This document shows positions 26,330 to 37,396 of a stretch of 64,000 bases of DNA, piece after piece. The notes beneath the pieces are model-generated. The model saw only the letters and a program-made list of their open reading frames with translations. It made no database searches and was not told the origin of the DNA. The translations under genes and the position numbers were made by a program. The DNA lies in contig BRKX01000014.1 in NCBI GenBank assembly GCA_026008535.1, positions 46,816,506 through 46,880,505 on the forward strand, in the 5' to 3' direction. Within the stretch, counting starts at the first letter, position 1. The number at the start of each line of letters is the position of its first letter. This stretch comes from Perilla frutescens (lineage: Eukaryota; Streptophyta; Magnoliopsida; Lamiales; Lamiaceae).

Positions 26330-26869
26330 CACGCGCTCTGTGTGTTCCCATTTCTCCTCTCTCTGGAAAAAAAAACTAATCACTTTCCTGTATTACACTA
26401 TTCGCAAACGTATACAGTGTGCATCGAGCGAGAAAACAAAAATCTGAGTTTAAGATTTACCTCGCTTCACTCCAACGACCAGGTATTCTACGATTCGGAT
26501 CTATTTGCTGATTCATTTTTTTTGCATTTGTGTGTGTGTGTGTTTAGGTTTTTTTTTTTTTATTTGTTTTTGGTTGCGATTTTCGATTCCATGTTGTGAT
26601 TTTTGTTTCGGCGTTTGTGATTGTTTGATGCGTGTAGATCTGAAGAAGAAACTGAAGAGTGAGAAGGCGGTTGTTGTGGATTAGGAAAGTTTTGTGATAT
26701 ATGTTCGATTTGATAGGGTTTTACTGAAATTGGTGTTGATTTTGCTCAGATTCCGGTGGTTTTCGATTGTGATTTCGGTTTGAGTTTGTCGTAGTTGTAA
26801 TTAAAGAGCAGTTAGGAGAGAGGCGGAATAACTGAGTTGAGTTGACTCACTGAGTTGGTTTGGTTTGAG
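26330..26869 (+). promoter_or_regulatory. Inferred 5' UTR with intron for the PNRC-motif gene
   Basis: A candidate leader intron runs 26483-26637 (CAG|GTATTC ... CGTGTAG|ATC) with a T-rich body. Leader introns are common in plant genes of this type. The transcription start is not determined. Confidence 0.5.
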
Positions 26870-27553
26870 ATGGAAACTCTGGTTGTTGCTTCTCATCATA
26901 GGAATCACCATCAGTATTGTGGTAGGAATCGAGGTCATGATGCGACGAAGTTCGATTCGTTTGGTTCGGCGCCGACAGGGAATTTTAGAGGGCTTAGTTG
27001 CCGGACATTTCAGTCCGGGGCAGGGTTACTTCCAACCCCTTTGAGATCTTGTTCCCACTCTTTCACTAATAATGCCGTTTCTGCTCCCCTGTCGCCCAAA
27101 ACCCCGTCTCCGACTTTTAATGAGAACAAAAGAGGTCCGAAAGCAAATGCCAAATGCAGCTCGGCTGCTATTCCTATTAAGATCAACTTTCAAGATGAGG
27201 GGAAATTTCATTTTTCTGAGCGCTGGGCTGGACCTGCTTATTCGAACTCCCCTCCACCAAGTTCATTGCCTTTACCTAAGTTTTCAATGCGGCCAAAAAG
27301 AACTGTTTCCCTTGACTTGCCTACCTTGGCATCAGAAATTGATAATGTGCGCCCCATTGCCAAATCTGCCCCTACTTCACCCACCAGGGGCCGCAGCCCC
27401 TCACCTGTTGATCCTTTTGACCCTAGCAGTCTATTTGAACTCCCTTCGGCCAGAAATACATTTGACCCTCCTACGGGTGATGTGTTGGACAGGGCTGACT
27501 CTGCGACGAAGACCCTTCGTCGCATACTTAATCTTGATATTACCAATGAATGA
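26870..27553 (+). CDS. Proline-rich protein with SSLPLPKF (PNRC-type) motif
   Basis: A single-exon ORF of 227 residues, ATG 26870, TGA 27551-27553. The protein is rich in Ser and Pro and appears mostly disordered. Residues 131-138 (SSLPLPKF), preceded by WAGPAYSNSPPP, match the short SxxLPxPxF motif of PNRC-type proteins, which in animals binds nuclear receptors and decapping factors. A charged amphipathic helix lies at about 203-222 (TGDVLDRADSATKTLRRILN). Several SP/TP sites (75-81, 168-179) could be phosphorylated. No signal peptide or membrane segment. A conserved plant family is likely, but its function is not established here. A codon 15 bases upstream (26855) is TTG, not used. Confidence 0.85.
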   Translation: METLVVASHHRNHHQYCGRNRGHDATKFDSFGSAPTGNFRGLSCRTFQSGAGLLPTPLRSCSHSFTNNAVSAPLSPKTPSPTFNENKRGPKANAKCSSAAIPIKINFQDEGKFHFSERWAGPAYSNSPPPSSLPLPKFSMRPKRTVSLDLPTLASEIDNVRPIAKSAPTSPTRGRSPSPVDPFDPSSLFELPSARNTFDPPTGDVLDRADSATKTLRRILNLDITNE

Positions 27554-29100
27554 CAGTACTGAGTTTGCTCAGTGCTCGTGTAAATAAGGAAGTTTATCTG
27601 CTTTGTAAGGTGGTTAGTTGTAGACTGTAAATGAGGAATAAGATCAATCTGTAGGATAACTTGCTTTAGTTTACTTCATGTTTGGAAGCGGAGGTGCACA
27701 AGTGTTGTGCAGTGCTAGAAATGTGATGGCTGGTTGGTTGACTTTCGAAAAAGTATCTGGACATTGGTATTTCTGTTTGGTTGGGCCTGGTTGATTGGTA
27801 TTTCTGTTTCTGTATGGTCGCTCAGACGTGGATGTTGCCTGCAAAGTTGTTAGTGGTAGGCAGGGATAGATCATTGGCGAGCTATGGTGGCATGATAATT
27901 GGTAGCTCTAACATGATTGTTGATTTCTTGGTTGGGTTAATATATTTTACCTTGGGGAATGCTTCTTGCTGTTAGCTATTAAGCTCTCTCCAAAATCATA
28001 TTCTAGGTGGCAAACTCTTGCTTACCCATTCTCTTGTTATGTTCGAGTCTTTTCTTACTGGAGCCAGCATGTATATATATTGTAGAATCCTACTTTGGTT
28101 AAGCTATCTAGGATTTACCTTTATTTTCTTTTTGGCATTCAACTTAGCCTCCTATGCTTTCTGTTGTCTCCAGCCAAATCTCTTAAGTAGGTCTCCTGTA
28201 GTCTTTTATATTATCACCACTTTTCGTTTTCTTATGTCGTTCTTGTTTAATTTTAAGTTTCATTCTGAAGTAGTTGCTGACTTCATCTTTGCACAGCAAA
28301 GATTTGGATTTTCCTTCACCATGTTTTCTGGTTTTTGAATGGAAAAATGGAAGGGAAATCAAATTAGATTATCATTCTGCTCTTAGTTCTTAGACTTGGT
28401 CCATGTTGAGCTGGCTCTAGTAAGTTTCTGCTGAAAGTGGGTCGAGTAATGATCTGTCAGCATTATTGCTTGGGGTTGATGGAACAATGTGGTATTTTCG
28501 GTGAGCTCTGCTTACACTTTCTGGGTATCTAGAGATGATATTTCTTTTGTTGTGGAGTTTCTTTCGCTCATTGGAGAGTGTTCATTAAAAAAAGCTGTTT
28601 ACAGGTAACAATATACACAGTTTTGTGCTCCATTAATCATATTTTTGACAGCATATACATTAATACAAGCTTTCTTTTTATAATTTGCAGCGGTTCCAGG
28701 AGTTGCTGTTGCGAGAAAATTATTTCAGTTGGAAGTGTCGACACCTGAGTTCAGTAGATGTGTTCTTCATTCAGATATTTCGAATTTTAGTTTGTTTACC
28801 ATGGCTTTCCTTCATTGTGATCTTATGCGTGCTAGTTTACCATATGGGGCATTTTGCGATGTCTCGTGTCTTTCCCTAAAGTAGCGAACCGTTTATGTCT
28901 GGTCGATGCTACCTCGTCTTGTTCGATTCTTTTATGTGGACTATTTGCGAAGTTCCTAGTTAATCTGTTTTAGCAGCGATGTTATTTGTTCTCCAGTGTG
29001 AAAAAGGGTAATAGTTTGTTTGAGTGCCCATGTTGTAACTTCCTTTGAAAAATATCATAAACTCCTCGAGCAAAAACATGGTATATATATACATATGTAT
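27554..29100 (+). other. Likely 3' UTR/downstream region of the PNRC-motif gene
   Basis: T- and G-rich sequence unlike the surrounding AT-rich repeats, with a possible 3'-UTR intron (GTGAGC at about 28,500 to TTTGCAG at about 28,690). Frames here lack recognisable domains. The extent of the transcript is unknown. Confidence 0.4.
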
Positions 29101-29639
29101 ATCATTTGATTCAATTGAAAACTAAACGTAACAACACAGCTTGTTTATTGTATCTTTATTGCTTTCCTTGTTATTTTTCAAAAATATTTTTTAATGCTGT
29201 TCGTGTTGTACTTTAATGCTAGTTTCTTTTGGCAACAAAATGTAATAAGAAAAGCAATAAAATTAAAGCAAATAAATTGGTTATTCGATTACACGGCAAA
29301 CCGCAGCTTTCATTATAGTTTTTGAACCTTGAAAAGGAATATCTACCCATATTCACATGGTATTGTGTAACCAAGCGTGAAAGACCCTTTTGTAAAAGGA
29401 ATATTTATCAAATTCTCTCCTTTCTTCCAACTAAAAAAGAAAAAAAAAGATATTATTGGAAGTGTCCTTTGGTAATAACAATAATGCATAGTGATGCCTA
29501 TTTGGATAGAAATTCAACGTTACGGTAAAGGACATCCTTCGGTCACAAAGAGTTATTTTTGTCATAGCATGCCTCTTTGTTGGGTGAAAAATCAACATTT
29601 ATTTCAACAACTGAAGTTTCTATAAATTCATTGAACTGT

Positions 29640-29640
<1 letters not shown>

Positions 29641-29680
<40 letters not shown>
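29641..29680. repeat. (GA)20 microsatellite
   Basis: Perfect GA run. Confidence 0.95.
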
Positions 29681-29683
<3 letters not shown>

Positions 29684-30015
29684 GTTGAACATGTAATGGT
29701 TATTTAGTCTTTACATAGTTTCTGCCTCTCGTTATCTCTATGTATATGCAAAGAGAGCGGACTGGAAACTGAACACCAATTAATTCAAGAAACTGAGAAA
29801 AAGGAAGAGGGAAAAGAAAGAGCATATTACATATTTGGTGTGAAAATATGGTCCCTAATCTAAAGGGCAAAGGCGTCTTCCCCACTTCGAAGAAAAATTG
29901 CAACTTTATGTCAAATCCCTTTTGAAAAATGCTGAGAATTCATTTGAACACATGAAAGTGAAGCATGAAGAATCAGCATAATCCACAATGTGAGAGTCTT
30001 CCAAAGCCCTCCATC

Positions 30016-30349
30016 TCACTCTGGACTTTTACTCCCTCCAAAATCTCTCTCCTCGGATTGGCATTCATGGCTGCAAACAATTTTTTCATCGCTGAAAAAA
30101 ACGAAAAGAAAAGCATAAGATGCCCTTTGTTACAAACCGCGTTCCATATTCCATACTCGACAAATGTATAATACGCGTAAAACGACATCATTGTATACCT
30201 AAGGATATGAAAATACCAAGTATTGGTTGGAAAGTTCAATCATTCCAAATAAAATGCATCACATTTAGCAGTTGGACCTGTCTTACATGCTTCAATTATT
30301 GCATTCTTTAAGGTGCAGGAGTGATAAAAAAATCACTACATTATACAAC

Positions 30350-30396
<47 letters not shown>

Positions 30397-31256
30397 CCAA
30401 TCATTGGTATGCAATGATCCACATCAACAAATAGTGTAACATATTTAGATTTCTACCATGTTAAAAAATATCAACATTTCATGTCCAAATCTTGGTTTGA
30501 AAGAGGTAAACAAGAAATAAAAAAAAATGGGACTAACCTGTCTTTGCAAGAGTGACATGGTGAAACACTAATGGATTCAAAACCACATTCCATTTTCTTG
30601 TCATCAAAAACCACACCATCTCCACCAATGCAGCTCTCCACAATGCAACCATCAAATATGTGAGTGGTTTTGGGGTTAGGCCCATGAGTGATCACACAAG
30701 TGTAATCCTCAGAGAGCTCCATTTCTTTCAAAGATAGCTGCCTACTGAATTCCCTTGCAGGGGTGCCTAAGAGGTGGGAGTTTCTTGTCTTGATCCCGAA
30801 ATCGGCCGGTGATTTCGGGGTCTCCACCGGAGGAGGAACGGCTGCGGCCGCCGGAATCTGGACTTTGAGGTTTGATCCAAACAAGGCCATTCTGTTGATG
30901 GGCTTGGGGGAGATTGCAATGGTGTTTTCTTGATTGAGTGAGTCAATCAGAGCAAGCCCAATTGCTTGTGGCTCTGTTCTATTACATGAGGTGATTGTTT
31001 GAGGTTTGGATGTGTTTGTGTCATAGCCAAAAGGGTTGACAGAAGTGGATGAATTCTTGGTGTCAAGAATGGATTTTGGGCTGATTAAGGTTGTTTCTGA
31101 ATCTTGAAATTGATGGCCTTTTGTCAATAGCCCATTGAGAAATCTTGGGGAAATCAAGGATGAAATTGGTGTGTTTTTAGTGGGAGAAAGCAATGGGATT
31201 TGGTCAGCCATGAGAGCTTGTTTGCTGGTCACTGCTTTGGATCTATTCCTCAGCAT
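30016..31256 (-). CDS. FLZ (DUF581) zinc-finger protein, two exons
   Basis: Exon 1 is 31256-30538 (719 nt), donor CAG|GTTAG. Exon 2 is 30124-30016 with TGA at 30018-30016, acceptor AAAG|GGC. Joined, it encodes 275 residues. The Ser/Asn/Pro-rich N-terminal half is probably disordered. The C-terminal FLZ finger spans the intron: Cys234 and Cys237 (CHSC) in exon 1, Cys257 and Cys261 (VCSHEC) in exon 2, with 19 residues between the pairs, as in the family (C-x2-C-x17-19-C-S-x2-C). FLZ proteins scaffold SnRK1 kinase signalling in plants. The usual DIYMYRGD-like linker is diverged. A second acceptor 33 nt downstream would shorten the linker. A GT/GA microsatellite (30351-30396) lies in the intron. 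Confidence 0.85.
30351..30396. repeat. (GT)n(GA)n compound microsatellite in the FLZ intron
   Basis: GT run to 30369, then GA run. Confidence 0.95.
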
Positions 31257-31313
31257 TTGTACACTTTGATCACCTCAAATTTACCTCAAAAAATCTATCT
31301 GTTTTGGATTGAA

Positions 31314-31511
31314 CTGCAAAAAAAGTACGAGAAACTATGACTCGTACCACTTGAATTGTGTTCGGATCGAGTGATTTGGAAAATCGAAAATAGACCATGT
31401 CCACTTAACAAGGAATATCATTCGGAAATCAAATCATTCAATCCAAACATAATAATTTTACGAAAAATAGAAATGGAAAAGAATATAGGGATTTTGCAAA
31501 AAAGAGCTAAC
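31314..31511 (-). other. Candidate 5'-UTR intron of the FLZ gene
   Basis: On the minus strand CCAAG|GTTAGC (donor at 31511) and TTTTTTGCAG|TTC (acceptor ending 31314) define a 198-bp intron just upstream of the ATG. Inferred from splice signals only. Confidence 0.5.
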
Positions 31512-31931
31512 CTTGGAAGTAGTGGTTATGCCAAGTCCATGAAGCAGAGATGCTGAAAGTTACAATAGAAAGACTCCCACTTTTCTCAACCTCAAAAGAA
31601 TCAAAGCTAAAGTTGGTTTCACTCTCAAACCACAAAAAACTATCATGTACAGCTCCAGAAATAAAACAATTAAATAGTTGTAAAGTCAGTAAATATCATT
31701 AAAAACACTGCTAAACTTCATTGGCCTCCATTTTTGAACACTGACATGTAAGCAGGTAAGTCCCAATTGTTTCCTTTTTTTTGCTAATTCTCACACAGTT
31801 GTAGCTGTTCCTCAATAAAGCTACAATCCACACACACAGAAAAAGATCAAGAAACTAGTAGCCCAACTCCGCATTGAAGATGATCACCAAGATCCAAGAA
31901 GAAAAATTTCAAGAATTTTGTTTCTACATGT

Positions 31932-31959
31932 TGAGAGAGAGAGAGAGAGAGAGAGAGAG
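31932..31959. repeat. (GA)14 microsatellite in the FLZ upstream region
   Basis: On the gene strand this is a CT run, a frequent feature of plant 5' leaders and core promoters. More CT runs lie at 32430-32450 and 32558-32578. Confidence 0.85.
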
Positions 31960-32695
31960 GGCTGGTATTGGTCTGTGAGTGAAAAAGAAAAAGGAGAAGA
32001 TGAATATGATGATTATGATTACTGATTTTGTTGAGGGCAAAATAAAAACAAGAAAAGCAAACGCCAGCAAAACGAAAGGGGGCCCTCTATTATTTCTCCA
32101 CTTTGACGATTATTACTCTTAAAATTTTGGATTATTGCACTCGTTTTTCCATTGATAATGATCTAAATTAATTTTATAAGAATCCCAAATGTCATCTTCA
32201 AAATGCACGCAATCCCGATGTGTTAATTAAATGTAAGAATTGCGTCCGTAATTTATTATGCTAAATACTGAATCATACGGCTGTTTAAATTAAGCCATTT
32301 AATAGTAAGAAATCTCTCTCTTTTTTTTCTCTGTCTATGTAAAATTTTGAGATTCGTCCCTTGTTAGCGCTTTTGTCCTGGTTTCTCTCTTGTCGTTTTT
32401 TGTTTCTGGACCACTGTAAAATGATGATGCTCTCTCTCTCTCTCTCTCTCATATATCTCTCTCTCATGTATCAATACACACTGGAAGACAGAGAAAACTG
32501 AAGACATTATTGAGCAGTTAAATGCACGCACTCGAAGTGTGGGGATCACGATAAATTACTCTCTCTCTCTCTCTCTCTGGTCGAGTTCATTAACTGTAGG
32601 TTGCTTCTTGAAAGTGATTTAAATAATTGTAGATATGCATTTTTTTAAATCAGTGGATTGACAGATATGACCAGAAAAATAATTTGGGAAAATTA

Positions 32696-33037
32696 GATTT
32701 GGATACCTATATTTTGAGTTATTTTTTAAAAATAATTCAAATGAAAATTATTAAAAAATAAGTGCTCATTTTTAAATTTTTTTCTTTTGCAAATCTAATA
32801 TCTGATTAATTTTTGACCTGTAATTGATTGTAATACTTTTTTATTTTCCATTGGAGCAATATTTTTTACGCAGTTGGAAAATCAAAAATATAAAAGTACG
32901 GTTTTTTGGGCTAAAAAATTGATCAAATGTTAAATTTACAAAAAAAAAAAATGAAAAAGTTGGTATTATTTTCTTAATTTTCATTTCAATTATTTTTAGA
33001 AAAGCTCAATATATAGGTATCAAAATGAAAATTTTCC
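32696..33037. mobile_element. Foldback element, about 0.34 kb, family A
   Basis: Arms GGGAAAATTAGATTTGGATA... and the complement of ...TATAGGTATCAAAATGAAAA pair across a T-rich core. The shared GATACCTATATTTTG block links it to 24915-25306 and 25807-26125. Confidence 0.75.
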
Positions 33038-33808
33038 ATATTATTTTTCCGGTAATATCTGCGAAACCATTAGTTAAAAAAAAAAAAGACTTTGCATATC
33101 TTAGATGAATTATTTGGGGAAATTGAATGTTCACAATTTGGTCAATGTAAAAAAATTGAAGATAATTGTAATTAGAATACATTTCAATAACCATAAAGAA
33201 ACACCCAAAATTAAGTATTAAAATGACCTAGTGAAATATAATATATTATTTCATACAAATGATCCTTTGTGAAATTCATACAAAGCTATAACCAAACATA
33301 ATCTCACCAAACGAGTGATTTTCAATAAAATGTCTTCTTAAACACAAACTAGCTTACTTCCATTTTTAAAATTTGGCAAAAATACATTTTCAAAATGATA
33401 CCTTTTTAATAATAATAATTGAAATTATATTTTCTTCAAGGCATCATTTATAATGTTTTTCCCATGATTTGTGTATCCCGTGAGAAAGAATGCATTGTGC
33501 CGCTTCAAAGGGCGAGAGACTGAGGTCCGATTCTTAATTCACTCATCCTGAAACCATAAAAAAAACATATGGTCTCTCTTGCTAATAATAATAAAAAAAT
33601 TATTTATCTCTTTAATGATTACTCCATCCGTCCAAAAATTATAGTCAACTCCAATTTTCACACATAATACAGAAATGTTATCTTTTTTTTTTTGGGAGAG
33701 TGTTTAATGTAATCAAACTAGTAAACTTATTAAGTTTTTTTTTTTCCTATTATACCCTTATTCACTCATCTAAAATAAAATAAAAAAATGTTGGTTTCAA
33801 ATAACAAA

Positions 33809-33938
33809 ACATAGGGGTGCATTGGTAAAAAAATAATAATACATGTCTAATAAAAAAATGAATAATACATGTCTAAAAAAACATAGGGGTGCATTAGTAA
33901 AAAAATAATAATACATGTCTAATAAAAAAATGAATAAG
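33809..33938. repeat. Tandem repeat, two units of 72 bp
   Basis: ACATAGGGGTGCATTGGTAA begins unit 1 at 33809 and (with one change) unit 2 at 33881. Each continues through ATAATAATACATGTCTAATA. It is near a lone Stowaway-like end (TACTCCATCCGTCC, 33621-33634) whose partner I could not find. Confidence 0.85.
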
Positions 33939-34310
33939 AATTTTATGACGAACAAATTAAAAATGATAATGAATTACATTTTTAGGAGAATTGTTTCTTG
34001 AAGTCACAAAATGAAATTTCATAAATACATTTTAATTTTTAATATCATATACTTAAACAACAATATTATTGCTGAAAAATAGTGGGATGGCTAAAAATTA
34101 ACACACACTATATAATAAATTATTATTTATAAATTTCCCAAAAATAAATAAAAATAATCCCATATTCAGTTAGGCTTGCCTACCAGACGTCCCAAGTGGG
34201 TACTGACAGATGGCCCACTCGAACTTATGAGCCCATTTTATTTTGGGCCCCATTACTATGATATTTTATGTTGTCACCACAAATTAGTCACAGCCACTTC
34301 TAAAATTTTA

Positions 34311-34671
34311 CGGGCTAATTGTCTTAAAATACATAAATTTTGGGATGTTTTTTATTTTTCACACATTTTAAAAAATGTAATTTTAATAACATGAATTTAA
34401 CATTTATTTAGTTTTTTAACATAATTTTCAAATTTGGATACTCTAATCCGAGCAAAATCGATCAAAAATTCATGTATTTTAAGATAATTTGGTGTCCACA
34501 TAGATGTATGCGTAGAAATTTCCGACAATCAAGTCATTTCCATCGATTGAAATTTGAAAACCATGTGAAAACCAAACAAGTGTTAAGTTCATGTTATTAA
34601 AACTATATTTTTTAAAACGTGTGAAAAACCAAAAACACGTCAAAGTTGATGTATTTTAAGGCAATTAACCC
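34311..34671. mobile_element. MULE-like MITE, 361 bp, with 9-bp TSD
   Basis: Arms of about 110 bp are inverted copies (GGGCTAATTGTCTTAAAATA left; complement GGGTTAATTGCCTTAAAATA right). A 9-bp direct repeat AAAATTTTA flanks it (34302-34310, 34672-34680). 9-bp duplications are typical of Mutator-like elements. Confidence 0.88.
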
Positions 34672-35705
34672 AAAATTTTAACATGCTATTGTATAGTATT
34701 ATAGAAAATTTTATGCGAGACCATTTTATGGAGAAACTTGATATGTAATCGAGTTCAAAAAAGAGAGCGCTGATTAGATAAACAAATGTCACGTGAAAGA
34801 CGATAATCGTAGGGAGATTGACGATCAAATGGACTCCGACGCTCAAATCAGAAAGTGACAAATGAAGTGAAACAGTAAAACGAACGCGTATTAGAGTTGT
34901 AGTAATGGAAACTGAGCCCTAGCGTGATAGTCTGGTTTTGTGAGTTAATTCGTGAGATCAACCAAATCTCTAGATTCGATGATACTCAATAAATATTTGT
35001 AAAACTTGATTGGTAAACCCCTTTCTAGTTTCTAGGGTTCTGATCACCACTTACTATTTATAATCATCAAACCCTATTTCTCTAAAAAATAAATAAAAAA
35101 CCATCAAACCCTAGTCGGCTGAGGTCTAGTAGTCTTAAAATGCCAACCTAACCTATTTTTTAGGTTATTATTTTAGGGTCAAAATTCATGAAATATGTTA
35201 AGATTTAAATTTAAATACAATAAAATATCAATAATATTATAAGTTTGAATTCGAATATTGACCCATTTTTATAAATGATAACCCGTAAAATAAGATGGCC
35301 TCATACAAATTTTTCTGTTTATTATAATTTTAATATATTTTATATTTCATTTATTAAGATGTATAATGAATTGTAATATTCTTAATTTACAGTGGTACAT
35401 GTGTCCAAGACCAAGTAAATAGCGTATTTTGGTCCAAAATATGGAAAAAAGGAAGTTGTACATATTTTATATAAATACAAGGGAATTTGATATAATTTAA
35501 AAAACACAAAAGAGTTTTCGCTAACATGAGAGAGTTTGATGTATTTTATCCGGAAAATTTGCTTCGCCCGACTTCTGCTGTTCTGATTTTCGGACTAACC
35601 TCAATATATTACTTATTTGAACAAATATTCTTGAAATATTTCTTAAAATTATACTGTCGATCGATCAAGCTATATAACATTTAATTAATTCAAATATAAA
35701 AGCTA

Positions 35706-36200
35706 CTCCCCCCGTTTCTAAATAAGTGTCATTTTGAATAAATGTACACACATATTAATAAATTAATTAAATTATCTTATACTCCATCCGTTTCGTTTTG
35801 TTTGTTGTTTTACAATTTTAATATAGAATTAATAATTAATTTTTTGGACTAGTATATCCCTCATTTTTATATTACATAAAATTCTATTCACTTATATTTT
35901 TCTAAAAAATTGAATTTTTTTCTCTCTCCATATATTTGTAAGGTTAAATTTGAGAGAGAGAAAGAGAGAGTGTGTGTGTGTGTGTCAAAATATATATAAC
36001 AATAAATATTTTGACACAGAGGAAAAAATCTAAAACAGCAAACGGAACAAAATGGAGGAAATACATCCTAATGTGAATACAATAAATGAGTTAAATAGAA
36101 ATATTTATAATGCATTATACGAGAGCAAATATGGAAAAGAATATAATTTTTCTACCTTAATTATGTAAAATAATACTTTTTATGAAATAATTTTTTTTTT
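35706..36200. mobile_element. Stowaway-like MITE interrupted by a second Stowaway
   Basis: The left end CTCCCCCCGTTTCTAAATAA and the interior (AATGAGTTAA, GAGAGCAAATATG, AATAATACTTTTTATGAAA) match the element at 14147-14390. It is split at 35781 by another MITE. Its right terminal repeat is missing, the sequence passing into a T run near 36,190. Confidence 0.75.
35782..36061. mobile_element. Nested Stowaway MITE, 280 bp, TA duplications
   Basis: It begins CTCCATCCGTTTCG and ends ...GGAACAAAATGGAGGAAA, with TA at 35780-35781 and 36062-36063. The arms share TTTGTTGTTTTA / TAAAACAGCAAA over about 30 bp with several mismatches. It contains a GA/GT microsatellite (about 35,950-35,985). Confidence 0.85.
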
Positions 36201-36437
36201 TTTGATAAAATTTCCACCCACTATATTGTTGGAATAAATTTTCCATCCACTAATAGGAAAACGTAAGAAATTAATGTGAACCGTAAATAGTCATTGAATT
36301 TGATGCATGCCGCGTGCTAAAACTATGCACCACGCCAAAAAAATGAAATAATTACAGGTACCTAAAGTTGACAGTAATGGGGCTTTAGTAATGCCCATTA
36401 TTGTGTGAAATTTATAAATGGTAAAATATGTCAAATC

Positions 36438-37032
36438 TGTTGGAAAATTGAATTTATAAAATTGAGTTTTGATTCATTTTATCCGATTTTTAGTGACCAT
36501 GTTATTTAATTTTGGAGGAATTAAATACTGTACGATTGTTCTATGATTTTAGTAGATAATCGTAGTATTTTTATTTGCTCAAATACGATTCGGTGAGTGA
36601 AAAATAAGTGGTTGAAGTTGGTCACACGATTGAGCATTTTTAGTGTGTGGAAAAATGTGTTTAAGACACATTACACTATCCCACATTGATTTTTTTAACT
36701 TAGTTAAGAAGTGTATTTAAGTGTATTAACACTTAAGTGTAATAATTAAGTGCACAAGGATGTGGGCCATGAGCCCACACGTGTACACACGCGCGCCTAC
36801 CCGTGATCGTGCTCGGACTCGGCTCGTCTCATCTCGTCTTCGGACTTGGATAGGACATCCCTGCAATCCGTCTAACCGTGAGCACTAGCCGTGACGTATT
36901 TATCTTGCGGAGATAGGTCCCCCTCGACTCGGCTTGCCTTTCCAGTTTGTTTACTTTGTTGTTTAAAGTTCATTGTATTTCTTCTACTACTGTTCTTCCT
37001 TCTTCTCTTGTACTTCAGTAATTCTACTAACA
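36438..37032 (+). mobile_element. Solo LTR, 595 bp, with 5-bp TSD
   Basis: It begins TGTTGGAAAATTG and ends TTCTACTAACA, giving TG...CA ends. The exact 5-bp repeat AAATC flanks it (36433-36437, 37033-37037). No internal retroelement domain or second LTR is nearby. A GC-rich block (CACGTGTACACACGCGCGC, about 36,777-36,796) lies in the middle. The termini resemble those of Ty1/copia LTRs, but the sequence differs from the LTRs at 15870/20940. Confidence 0.9.
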
Positions 37033-37100
37033 AAATCTCCTGCATGTTTTGACACCGTGCTTTTCAAATTGTACCAAGTTTATTCTATTTTTTTGATCCA

Positions 37101-37221
37101 AAATTATAAAATTAAGAAGTTGTGCACTTTTTTTTTTTTTTTGAATATCGAGGGCAACCCGAAATTATAAAATTAAAAAGTTGTGCACATTTTTTTTTTT
37201 TTGGATATCGAGGGCAACCCG
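37101..37221. repeat. 61-bp tandem duplication covering the SINE target and tail
   Basis: Unit 1 is 37101-37161 and unit 2 is 37162-37221. Each runs AAATTATAAAATTAA..AGTTGTGCAC, T run, then GATATCGAGGGCAACCCG, so the unit spans host flank plus the 3' tail of the SINE. Confidence 0.95.
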
Positions 37222-37396
37222 CAGCCGCTACCCACCCCTGTGTAATAGCCTGTAAATCTACACAGGGGAGGTAAATCTACACAGGAAATGTAAACCACAC
37301 TTGGCAGGCCAGGTGTGTGTTGGTGGTGGGTCGAACTTGAGACCTTTGGCCTCAAGAAACACCACTCCACCACTAGGCCATCGCCAAGAGGACATC
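37193..37396 (-). mobile_element. tRNA-derived SINE with TSD
   Basis: Read on the minus strand: box A TGGCCTAGTGG (37380-37370), box B region GGTCTCAAGTTCGACCC (37344-37328), body, then GGGTTGCCCTCGATATCC and a poly(A) tail (T run ending at about 37,203). GTGCACATTT flanks it at 37183-37192 and 37397-37406. Box spacing and poly(A) end fit a pol III-transcribed plant SINE of about 200 bp mobilised by LINE machinery. Confidence 0.93.

Noticed and set aside
27072..27587. 171-codon ORF overlapping the PNRC-motif gene
   Set aside because: Different frame of the same exon with Leu/Pro-rich composition and no conserved motif.
28018..28338. 106-codon hydrophobic ORF
   Set aside because: T-rich sequence yields Phe/Leu/Ser-rich frames; no conserved family, probably 3' UTR.
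29973..30239. 88-codon minus-strand ORF over FLZ exon 2
   Set aside because: Wrong frame; the exon-2 frame with the VCSHEC cysteines lies one base off and fits exon 1 in phase.
33621..33720. Possible Stowaway MITE from TACTCCATCCGTCC
   Set aside because: Only one end was found; no matching right terminal repeat or TA duplication.
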